Part shown: one piece after another, positions 27,001 to 32,922 of the stretch
Layout: the number at the start of each line of letters is the position of its first letter
Position numbering within the stretch: position 1 is the stretch's first letter
NCBI RefSeq assembly: GCF_938039775.1
Contig: NZ_CALHTQ010000203.1
Span: 1 to 45,685 of the forward strand
Origin: an uncultured Mogibacterium sp.
GTDB taxonomy: Bacteria > Bacillota_A > Clostridia > Peptostreptococcales > Anaerovoracaceae
Direction of reading: 5' to 3'
DNA length: 45,685 nt
Position numbers and translations under genes: made by a program
The notes under the pieces: generated by a model
What the model was told of the DNA's origin: nothing
What the model saw: the letters and a program-made list of their open reading frames with translations, nothing else
Databases searched by the model: none

Positions 27001-27621
27001 GCTGATGGAGTAGATACAGGTAAGACTTCAACTACAAATGCGGCGAGTAACTGGAAGTATAAGTTCGAAAATCTTGATAAGTATAAGGCTGGTACAGCTA
27101 TTACCTACACAGTTAAAGAGGTTAATGTAGATGAGTACACCGCTGTTCAGGACGGGTTTAACTTCACCAATAAGCACACCCCATTCACTAGAACTGTTAA
27201 GGTTACTAAGAAGTGGGCGAACGATATTGCTGGAGATAGACCTTCTTCAATCAAGGTTCGACTCATTGCCGATGGAACTGAAGTAGCAGATAAGACTGTT
27301 ACACCAGATGCTAACGGTGAATGGACTGTAGAGTTTGAAAACCTGCCTGTCAACAAGGATGGAAGTAAGATTAAGTACACCATCAAGGAAGATGATGTGA
27401 AGGATTATACGGTAGAGTACTCAGGCAATCCAGATGATGGATTTGTCATCACAAATACTCATATCGATAAGCCGACGCCTAATAAGCCAGGTAGTAAGAC
27501 AATTGTCAAGAGACATGGCCCTAAGACTGGCGACATGACAAATATTATGCTTTACGGTGCAGTGCTTGTAGTAGCAATACTTGGATTGCTATTCGCTTTC
27601 ATTAGAAGACGTAATAAATAA
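24028..27621 (+). CDS. Large Cna-B surface protein with GPKTGD signal
   Basis: A 1197-residue secreted wall protein with a strong ribosome site (AAAGGAGG). The signal peptide ends VSA-ATTD. The first 960 residues are a long beta-rich region without a family I recognise, containing DUF11-like stretches (GDKATLRVTLRNNAAQGLDH, then GSIDVVYKVASDLPYAYNEK). Two Cna-B repeats follow (GTKTWVDANDQDGIRPDSV, then YTVKEVNVDEYT; VTKKWANDIAGDRPSSIKV, then YTIKEDDVKDYT). The C-terminus is HGPKTGDMTN, a hydrophobic segment and RRRNK, a sorting signal that keeps P but not L. It is the third stand-alone adhesin in a row. The receptor is unknown. Confidence 0.88.
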   Translation: MRKTISKLLSCMLALIVVVTGAMPSIGAVSAATTDLKITSVKVINTETGAVVADLMAGQKPELKVGATYALDVDYNIPQELRNSDTYFTATLGNGLYFKALPGATFTQGPITATGFEELVKTPTGTGTSPYNYPTAGSDKSRAGDVTYKTKKGLDSAASHKEITFAVDEAYINQDKNQVLSGAIKVRVGTSTTNSTDSKSYDVIGADEFSYGFWNDHSSEVISKGDTTSKIQTSSVFSHAWNNISGKALTEANSKTTVEIVYPKDVELISLEETSLYRTNGTVESTTVVGDNKVSVVSWNEPGSYSGGLTFKPHIKVDANSTRANGSSFNVQIKNLHKTVWNDSPNADRTSKNNIATLTVQLIDGSDPESINSRTTVQSAPNWSYKKYDTYNVRLGSLLIKNELSIPSRKAKTIEMKLDTTDKAIIRGVTIPYKEGMTYGQIHWTASDGTSGTADPSILEKSGVSALIKNTKLGLDINTSIKSIKVDIGKLPAGYDGVRPNSDLLDGNKLGPGEFYGWSYIPAGVFGTWKKGEKDDVVSKISFYNSDETPSEADTVTTKASSREPEVLNGVGSINKTQVLGGNEFKISGRINDANWDWNPLQEPVLYVMMPEGFNYKDLTITNGTLGTPTYVGEYRDVNGTPIKVWKYTVDVGKETRGQYQPDFTIKSMNMSMTVTTNENAAKGTYHINDFFAFTTKDFKEIGAVIKPEKWDRSNWSTNNSRYAKTENGKAKSVFDDKVNSGEFMVSLSEGPGVAIQQAAAVRGDSKLLVEDKTTGENIEYKYDPSTAQTKADTTPVLKRGDKATLRVTLRNNAAQGLDHANVFVPLLKKDANYGASFNPEGKNNFPLKLDSVIVSPNFKVEYIKLHPGKTYNVNKAPSAADYDVVTDPSDADMVHLVSTRPLAEGDGGSIDVVYKVASDLPYAYNEKINVLSPVLDYDIGGNKSISTLAASAVSFSAPEPEKVEVSGTKTWVDANDQDGIRPDSVTFKLYADGVDTGKTSTTNAASNWKYKFENLDKYKAGTAITYTVKEVNVDEYTAVQDGFNFTNKHTPFTRTVKVTKKWANDIAGDRPSSIKVRLIADGTEVADKTVTPDANGEWTVEFENLPVNKDGSKIKYTIKEDDVKDYTVEYSGNPDDGFVITNTHIDKPTPNKPGSKTIVKRHGPKTGDMTNIMLYGAVLVVAILGLLFAFIRRRNK

Positions 27622-27630
27622 TAAGTAACT

Positions 27631-27665
27631 GCAAGCTATCCGATTGTCGGGTAGCTTGCTTTTTT
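27631..27665 (+). terminator. Terminator closing the adhesin cluster
   Basis: GCAAGCTATCCGA (27631-27643) pairs with TCGGGTAGCTTGC (27647-27659), followed by six T. Confidence 0.92.
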
Positions 27666-27744
27666 AAGATTTGCTAGTATATATAGAAATAATCACAACA
27701 TCTGATCGATGAGATGTAGATGAGTGAATAGAAAGGTAAATACA

Positions 27745-27831
27745 ATGAGTAAAAGAGGAGAGCTTGCAGTTGAACGCAAGCATAATGGATATAACTGTGC
27801 ACGTCATGTAAAAGAGGGAAGAACAATATGA
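27745..27831 (+). pseudogene. 28-codon remnant resembling the start of a C_GCAxxG_C_C protein
   Basis: ATG at 27745 follows AAAGG and opens a 28-codon frame, MSKRGELAVERKHNGYNCAR and then HVKEGRTI, stop. The first 22 residues look like the N-terminus of C_GCAxxG_C_C family proteins, in which a charged helix leads into GYNCAQAV. Here the sequence diverges directly after NCA and ends. Its stop overlaps the AEC transporter start as ATGA. It may be a deletion remnant now serving as a coupled leader peptide. The family assignment rests on a short match, so it could also be an unrelated small protein. Confidence 0.4.
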
Positions 27832-28763
27832 AAGCAATTGAAGCATTATTTCCAGTATTTTTCATGCTGTTTCTGGGCCTACTGGCAAGAAAAAGACAAT
27901 GGATTACATTTGCGCAGAACGAAGGCGCTAAGAAGCTAGTATTTACAATTTTATTTCCGTTACTCGTATACAAAGTACTTGTATCATCAGAGCTTAAGAG
28001 TACTTTCCTTGTGCAAATCATATACATGGATATTATCTGGTTAGTGATTCTGTTTATAGGATTTAAACTCACTCGTTTTACTGGGGAAAAGTACGCACAC
28101 ATCTCGCCGTACTTACTAGTGACTTGTGAGGGTGGAAACGTAGCGCTGCCACTATACATATCTATAGTCGGAACGGCTCATGCGGTGAATATCGTTACAT
28201 TTGACGTGGCAGGTATATTGATAAATTTCGGAGTTTTACCAATCATTGTGACTAAGAAAGTCGTGGGGCAGGTAGAGTGGAAAGAACTACTCAAGAAGAT
28301 ATTTACTAGTTCGTTCATGATTGCAGTTATTGGTGGCGTCTTTATGAACCTAACCGGGCTGCACAAAATGATTATAGGTATGGGGCTTGAAGCAACTTTC
28401 AACTCGACGATGGAACTCGCTATTACTCCGATTACAGGGATTATCCTATTTACACTAGGATATGAGCTGAAATTCCAAAAGGAAATGATTTCTTCGCTAG
28501 CAAGACTTGCGTTAGTTAGGCTCGTCCTCTGCTCGATAATCATAGGACTATTCTATGTGGTATTTCCAGAGCTCGTAGCGGAGAAGGTATTCGAGATAGC
28601 AATTCTGCTGTACTTCATGTGTCCAACAGGATTCCCAGTGCCGCTTCAGGTACAGTCGCTCGTTACCTCTGAAGATGATGAAAGCTATATGTCGGCATTC
28701 ATATCACTGTTCCTAGTTATAGCTCTCATCTCATATACACTTATTACAATATTCGTGGCATAA
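27828..28763 (+). CDS. AEC family transporter (auxin efflux carrier-like)
   Basis: A 311-residue polytopic protein with about ten hydrophobic segments. The opening LFPVFFMLFLGLLARKRQWI, the TILFPLLVYKVLV segment and the VTCEGGNVALPLYISIVG segment are typical of AEC (2.A.69) permeases, which usually move organic acids such as malate. The ATG follows GAGGG and overlaps the stop of the 28-codon frame (ATGA). The next gene encodes a predicted alpha-hydroxy-acid oxidising flavoenzyme, so a 2-hydroxy acid substrate such as lactate or malate is plausible. That link is inferred. Confidence 0.85.
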   Translation: MKAIEALFPVFFMLFLGLLARKRQWITFAQNEGAKKLVFTILFPLLVYKVLVSSELKSTFLVQIIYMDIIWLVILFIGFKLTRFTGEKYAHISPYLLVTCEGGNVALPLYISIVGTAHAVNIVTFDVAGILINFGVLPIIVTKKVVGQVEWKELLKKIFTSSFMIAVIGGVFMNLTGLHKMIIGMGLEATFNSTMELAITPITGIILFTLGYELKFQKEMISSLARLALVRLVLCSIIIGLFYVVFPELVAEKVFEIAILLYFMCPTGFPVPLQVQSLVTSEDDESYMSAFISLFLVIALISYTLITIFVA

Positions 28764-28816
28764 CGAATTATAGCAATATAAATTTTAATGATATGATAGA
28801 TATTATGGAGGATATT

Positions 28817-29761
28817 ATGAGTGATATTAAGAGCCCATGGCCAGGACCGAAGGGACTGATTCCAGTTACTAGCGGTAAGGCGGAGGATGCAAATGTATAT
28901 AACAGAGCATACCTAGACAGCATTCATGTGGAGATGCGTGTAATTGACGCAGTTGAGCCTAATCTGGAGTGTGAAATCTTCGGAGAGAAATTCTCGTCTC
29001 CGATTATGATGCCTGCGTTCTCGCACCTCAACAAGGTTGGTAAGGATGGCAAGAAGCCTATGGTTCAGTACGCGGATGCTGCACTAGAGCTAAATGTGCT
29101 AAATTGGGTAGGCATGGAGCCAAATGACGAGTATGCTGAAATTGCTGCTACTGGAGCTAGAACGGTACGAATCATTAAACCTTTCATGGATCATGATAAG
29201 ATTTTAGACGAGATAAAATTTGCAGAAGAGTATGGAGCAATCGCTGTTGGCATTGATATCGATCATGTACCTGGAACCGATGGTAAATATGATGTGGTAG
29301 ATGGGTTCCATCTCGGGCCAGTTATAAAAGCTGACCTCGAGAAGTATGTGGAGGCGACGAAACTGCCATTTGTAGCAAAGGGAGTTCTATCTGTTCAGGA
29401 TGCAGTAAAAGCAAGAGATGCGGGCTGCAAAGCGATTGTTGTTTCCCATCATCACGGCAGAATTCCTTTCGGAATCGCACCAGCCCAGATATTGCCAAGA
29501 ATCAAAGAAGCACTAGATGGAAGTGGCGTTGCGATATTTGCAGATTGCTCTATAGACACAGGGTATGATGCTTACAAACTTCTCGCTCTTGGTGCAGATG
29601 CAGTGTCTGTTGGGCGCGGAATACTTGGACCGCTTCTCAAGGAGGGTACAGAAGGAGTTGCGAAGAAGGTTGTAGAAATGAATCAGCAGCTTTCGGAGTT
29701 GATGATGTATACCGATGTTAGAGATGTTCACCTATTTGATGAAACAGTATTATACATATAG
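28817..29761 (+). CDS. FMN-dependent alpha-hydroxy-acid oxidising protein
   Basis: A 314-residue TIM-barrel flavoenzyme of the lactate oxidase/glycolate oxidase family. The ATG at 28817 follows TATGGAGG with good spacing; upstream ATGs at 28793 and 28805 do not. The N-terminal substrate and FMN segment reads SSPIMMPAFSHLN. The C-terminal half has LPFVAKGVLSVQDAVKARDA, then IVVSHHHGR, in the position of the catalytic SNHGGR of the family. The phosphate-binding end is IFADCSIDTGYD with ADAVSVGRGILGPLL. It is shorter than typical oxidases (about 350-380), as many anaerobe homologues are. The exact substrate is unknown. It follows the AEC transporter by 53 bases. Confidence 0.85.
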   Translation: MSDIKSPWPGPKGLIPVTSGKAEDANVYNRAYLDSIHVEMRVIDAVEPNLECEIFGEKFSSPIMMPAFSHLNKVGKDGKKPMVQYADAALELNVLNWVGMEPNDEYAEIAATGARTVRIIKPFMDHDKILDEIKFAEEYGAIAVGIDIDHVPGTDGKYDVVDGFHLGPVIKADLEKYVEATKLPFVAKGVLSVQDAVKARDAGCKAIVVSHHHGRIPFGIAPAQILPRIKEALDGSGVAIFADCSIDTGYDAYKLLALGADAVSVGRGILGPLLKEGTEGVAKKVVEMNQQLSELMMYTDVRDVHLFDETVLYI

Positions 29762-29936
29762 GTTGAACCTTGTAAATTCTAAAGATCTTTAAAAATCACT
29801 GCGCATTATTTAACTAATGCAAATAAATGATATAAGCCTTGTAAATTGACGATTTGATGCCTTTGTGATGTGCCGAAATAGAGGTTCTACATATAGATGA
29901 TTTTAGAAATAGCGTGGCAAATATAGGGAAATTGTG

Positions 29937-29966
29937 CGAGCTCACAACGGATGAGCTCGTTTTATT
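29937..29966 (+). terminator. Terminator-like hairpin downstream of the flavoenzyme
   Basis: CGAGCTCA (29937-29944) pairs perfectly with TGAGCTCG (29952-29959), followed by TTTTATT. It is 175 bases after the flavoenzyme stop. I see nothing else in 29762-29936 except a weak GCATTA/TAATGC hairpin near 29800. Confidence 0.75.
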
Positions 29967-30040
29967 GTTATAAATAATAAATCGAACTCATGCAGAGATT
30001 TATTAATTGTAACCAATACATAAAAATATGTGACAAAGTC

Positions 30041-30068
30041 TTGACAAAGTTGCGGAATAAGTTAAAAT
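30041..30068 (+). promoter_or_regulatory. Strong promoter of the 36-aa protein gene
   Basis: Consensus TTGACA (30041-30046), 16 bases, then TAAAAT (30063-30068). The leader to the ATG is about 55 bases. Confidence 0.8.
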
Positions 30069-30130
30069 GGACATAGCAACAGGAGAAATTATTAATTAAA
30101 TAGAAAATCTTGATTAAGGAGGAAAATGAT

Positions 30131-30241
30131 ATGGTAAGTGCAACAGTTGGTTTTATTATTTCGGGAGGCTGCATGGCTTTATCTTATGCTTTAATCAAGA
30201 TGGTATACAATAGAAGCAAATATGGTAAAGCGTTCCACTAG
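30131..30241 (+). CDS. 36-aa single-span membrane microprotein
   Basis: The ATG at 30131 follows TAAGGAGG, an excellent ribosome site, and encodes 36 residues: MVSATVGFIISGGCMALSYA, then LIKMVYNRSKYGKAFH. Residues 3-25 form one hydrophobic helix with small-residue packing (SGGC) and a conserved-looking basic C-terminal tail. It has its own consensus promoter and its own terminator, so it is a dedicated monocistronic gene. I do not recognise the family. A membrane regulator of a larger complex or a small type I-like toxin are possibilities, but nothing here decides. Confidence 0.65.
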   Translation: MVSATVGFIISGGCMALSYALIKMVYNRSKYGKAFH

Positions 30242-30277
30242 GGAGCATACCATCAGTAACATTTTCTCTATATTCCT

Positions 30278-30321
30278 AAAATGCGAGGGGCGAGCTAAGA
30301 GTGCTCGCTCTTCGCATTTTT
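30278..30321 (+). terminator. Terminator of the 36-aa gene
   Basis: AAAATGCGA and GCGAGC pair with GCTCGC and TCGCATTTT around a short loop, with T after the stem. It is 37 bases after the stop codon. Confidence 0.85.
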
Positions 30322-30362
30322 ACTACTTAAATGTGAAGATTAAAAAAATTGCAAAAAACCCC

Positions 30363-30414
30363 TTTACAAAGTTAGATACCTCTAATATAATAAACAACAG
30401 TTAGAGATAACTAA
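30363..30414 (+). promoter_or_regulatory. Flavodoxin promoter with two TTAG-N6-CTAA sites
   Basis: TTTACA (30363-30368), 17 bases, then a perfect TATAAT (30386-30391). One TTAG-N6-CTAA palindrome (30372-30385) fills the spacer. A second (30401-30414) lies at about the transcription start, 29 bases away start to start. The 15-base blocks around them are also inverted copies of each other (13 of 15 match). The half sites resemble DtxR/IdeR-type metal repressor boxes. Iron repression of flavodoxin would fit, but the regulator is not in the window. Confidence 0.6.
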
Positions 30415-30447
30415 CAATGTAGTATATAATTACCAGGAGGTGTTTAC

Positions 30448-30858
30448 ATGTACGTAGTATATTGGAGTGCTACAGGCAACACTGAAGCAATGGCTAATGC
30501 TGTTGGTGAAGGCATCGGAGCAGATGCTAAAGTTGTGTCTGTATCTGAGGTAAGCGTTGCAGATGTAAAGGGTGAGGACAAGCTTGCTCTAGGATGCCCT
30601 GCTATGGGAGCAGAGGTACTCGAAGAGGAAGAGTTCGAGCCATTTATCGAAGAGCTAGAAGGCTGCTGCTCGGGTAAGAAGGTTGTTCTATTCGGATCGT
30701 ACGATTGGGGCGATGGCGAGTGGATGCGTTCTTGGAAGGAGCGTATGGAAGGCGCTGGCGCTGTAGTTGTAGAGGAGCCAGTAATTTGCAACAACGAACC
30801 TGATGATGCAGGACTAGCACAGTGCAAGGCTCTCGGAGAGGCACTAGCAAACGCTTAA
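30448..30858 (+). CDS. Short-chain flavodoxin
   Basis: A 136-residue FMN electron carrier of the cytoplasm. The P-loop that binds FMN phosphate is WSATGNTEAMA (about residues 6-16). The two FMN-stacking loops are seen as GCPAMGAEVLEEEEFEPFI and FGSYDWGDGEWM, the usual clostridial short-chain pattern. Length is normal. The start follows CCAGGAGG. In anaerobes flavodoxin replaces ferredoxin under iron limitation, matching the operator-like sites in its promoter. Monocistronic. Confidence 0.95.
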   Translation: MYVVYWSATGNTEAMANAVGEGIGADAKVVSVSEVSVADVKGEDKLALGCPAMGAEVLEEEEFEPFIEELEGCCSGKKVVLFGSYDWGDGEWMRSWKERMEGAGAVVVEEPVICNNEPDDAGLAQCKALGEALANA

Positions 30859-31010
30859 TCATACCTAAAGCGAATGCTTGTGACTAGAGATGCACATTCG
30901 AATAATCGTACAGATAATACAAATATACAAATAAGCTTAATAACATTAAGCAAATCCAAACCATAATAATCATACTTTCAACCTACATATTTAAGTCATT
31001 TTGTTAATCG

Positions 31011-31044
31011 CCAAAAGCCGGAGGCCTGAGCCTCCGGCTTTTGG
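31011..31044. terminator. Bidirectional-type terminator between flavodoxin and CPBP genes
   Basis: CCAAAAGCCGGAGGC pairs perfectly with GCCTCCGGCTTTTGG around CTGA. The stem carries A and T tracts on its two sides, so it can serve convergent transcription. The rest of the 313-base gap (30859-31010, 31045-31112) shows nothing else. Confidence 0.85.
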
Positions 31045-31112
31045 TTTGCGCCTTATAGCTCCGCATCTTGAGAACTCATTTGATAGGAATCCACTTGTGA
31101 TGTATTTATTGA

Positions 31113-31143
31113 AAAGCCACTGGCTGAAATGGCCAGTGGCTTT
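31113..31143 (-). terminator. Terminator of the CPBP protease gene
   Basis: AAAGCCACTGGC (31113-31124) pairs perfectly with GCCAGTGGCTTT (31132-31143). On the minus strand it lies 29 bases past the stop and ends in TTTTC. Confidence 0.85.
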
Positions 31144-31171
31144 GGTATAGTTTAAGAATTTTCATTGCAAC

Positions 31172-32047
31172 TTATTGCTTTAAAGCATCATGCTTCTGAA
31201 CGTATTTATGATACACATATGCCATCAATAATAAGCTGACTAATTGAACTATGATGGACATGATGCTTCCTTCAAGTCCGAATCCAACATCGTAGGCGAA
31301 GCTCCCTTTGGCGGAATTTCTGTCTAAAACGAATATGGAATATGATGGTAGTGAGCCGCTGTTAGGAAGACCGAGGAGGATGTTCTGCGTGAAGTTCCAG
31401 GTCGTGTGACAGCCCATTGCCATCCAGAGGCTATCAAAATAGCGAATCATTGCACCAAATACGAGTCCTGACATAACGAGATCGATCATAGGAAGGAATG
31501 AAACATGATCATTTCCAAGGTGAAGTGCCATAAATACTAAAGCAGTAATGACAGTCGGTGCCCATGGATTATGGTATCTATATGCAAGCCTCTGATACAT
31601 GAATCCGCGGCAAGCAAACTCCTCTGCTGACGATTGAATAAATACAACGATAAACATCAGCAAGATTGGGAAGAACTCGAATCTATCGAAGCTAAGCTTG
31701 ATATCACCATGAAGGAATGCGACTAGAGCGCAGGTGCCATTCATTAGAAAGCCAAGACCTAATCCTATGAAAAGGTTTTTGACAGTATTTCCTCCATTTC
31801 TATACTTTATTTTATCCAGTATATAGCGATTTTTCTTGATGAGCACAATAGCGAGGATGAAGACTAGCCACATGGCCCAGAATGGAAAATATAAATTAAA
31901 TGTATCAGTGTATCCTGTACTGAAAAGTGTGCCGCTTATAGTGCCAAACGGTACAAACTCACTTAGCACTATAAGCATAAATGTTAGTATAGAAATCCAG
32001 ATAGCATTATCTCGGAATCCGTACTTCTTGCAGCTGTTATCTATCAT
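31172..32047 (-). CDS. CPBP family intramembrane metalloprotease
   Basis: A 291-residue polytopic protein with the CPBP (CAAX protease/bacteriocin-processing, Abi) motifs: Glu142-Glu143 and Arg147 in AEEFACRG, Phe172/His176 in FMALHLGND, and His214/Asn218 in GCHTTWNFT. The motifs lie in the membrane-embedded second half, as expected for this glutamic-type intramembrane protease family. A large extracytoplasmic loop precedes them. A ribosome site AAAGGAA lies somewhat far (about 14 bases) upstream of the ATG. It is monocistronic and divergent from rubrerythrin. Substrates could include prenylated or small secreted peptides; none is encoded next to it. Confidence 0.9.
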   Translation of the reverse strand: MIDNSCKKYGFRDNAIWISILTFMLIVLSEFVPFGTISGTLFSTGYTDTFNLYFPFWAMWLVFILAIVLIKKNRYILDKIKYRNGGNTVKNLFIGLGLGFLMNGTCALVAFLHGDIKLSFDRFEFFPILLMFIVVFIQSSAEEFACRGFMYQRLAYRYHNPWAPTVITALVFMALHLGNDHVSFLPMIDLVMSGLVFGAMIRYFDSLWMAMGCHTTWNFTQNILLGLPNSGSLPSYSIFVLDRNSAKGSFAYDVGFGLEGSIMSIIVQLVSLLLMAYVYHKYVQKHDALKQ

Positions 32048-32130
32048 AGTATAGTTACATTCCTTTTAAAATCTTTGTTTCAATATATGAATAATGCATG
32101 CCTAAGTAGCACGTAAGCCATAAAATTATA

Positions 32131-32147
32131 ACATATATCATATATGT
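32131..32147. promoter_or_regulatory. 17-bp palindrome in the CPBP-rubrerythrin divergent region
   Basis: ACATATATCATATATGT is a perfect 8-1-8 palindrome about 85 bases upstream of the CPBP start and 62 bases upstream of the rubrerythrin -35 region. It could be an operator; AT-richness makes chance possible. Confidence 0.35.
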
Positions 32148-32208
32148 AGTTTAAAAAGATGTATACCAATATGTACACTTAAGTGAAGAACAATTCATAT
32201 AAATAATT

Positions 32209-32237
32209 TTGCACAATTGATTGTAATGTAGTATAAT
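32209..32237 (+). promoter_or_regulatory. Rubrerythrin promoter
   Basis: TTGCAC (32209-32214), 17 bases, then a perfect TATAAT (32232-32237). Confidence 0.8.
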
Positions 32238-32308
32238 CAAGATGAAAGTAGATGTAGCTGATTACTGCATCTTAAGATTAACAAAAAACTTATATGGAGG
32301 GTAAAATT

Positions 32309-32854
32309 ATGGCTAATAAGAAATACGCAGGTACACAGACAGAGAAGAACCTAGAAGCAGCTTTTGCTGGTGAGTCGATGGCTCGTAATAAGTATACATA
32401 TTTTGCATCAAAGGCTAAGAAGGAAGGATTTGAGCAGATTGCTGCACTATTCCTCAAGACAGCTGAGAATGAGAAAGAGCATGCAAAGCTATGGTACAAA
32501 GAGCTCAATGATGGTGTAGGTGATACTGCATTCAACCTTGAGGATGCTGCAAATGGTGAGAACTATGAGTGGACAGACATGTACGAGGGTTTCGCTAAGA
32601 CTGCTGAGGAAGAGGGATTTCCAGAGCTAGCAGCAAGATTCCGTCTCGTTGGAGAGGTTGAGAAGCACCACGAAGAGAGATACCGTGCACTTCTTAAGAA
32701 CGTAGAGATGAAGGAAGTATTCGAGAAGAGTGATGTTAAGGTATGGGAGTGCCGTAACTGTGGACACATCTGTGTTGGAACTAAGGCTCCAGAGGTTTGC
32801 CCAGTTTGCAATCACCCACAGTCATTCTTTGAGGTTCACGCAGAAAACTACTAA
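32309..32854 (+). CDS. Rubrerythrin
   Basis: A 181-residue peroxide-scavenging protein of anaerobes. The ATG at 32309 follows TGGAGGGT; an ATG at 32294 would overlap that site. The N-terminal diiron four-helix bundle carries [16 protein letters not shown], then [14 protein letters not shown], and later [15 protein letters not shown], supplying the E and H ligands. The C-terminal rubredoxin-like domain has CRNC and CPVC, the two CxxC pairs that bind a single iron. Length is normal. It reduces hydrogen peroxide using electrons from rubredoxin or flavodoxin-type carriers. It has its own promoter and terminator. Confidence 0.97.
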   Translation: MANKKYAGTQTEKNLEAAFAGESMARNKYTYFASKAKKEGFEQIAALFLKTAENEKEHAKLWYKELNDGVGDTAFNLEDAANGENYEWTDMYEGFAKTAEEEGFPELAARFRLVGEVEKHHEERYRALLKNVEMKEVFEKSDVKVWECRNCGHICVGTKAPEVCPVCNHPQSFFEVHAENY

Positions 32855-32878
32855 GGAGATAATCCATACGGCTTATCT

Positions 32879-32905
32879 GGGCTTCGGTTCGCCGAAGCCC
32901 TTTTT
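32879..32905 (+). terminator. Rubrerythrin terminator
   Basis: GGGCTTCGG pairs with CCGAAGCCC across a TTCG tetraloop, followed by five T. Confidence 0.95.
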
Positions 32906-32922
32906 ATGTAGAGGATATATAC

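Noticed and set aside
30222..30404. 60-codon frame downstream of the 36-aa gene
   Set aside because: It spans a strong terminator and the flavodoxin promoter and lacks a ribosome site.
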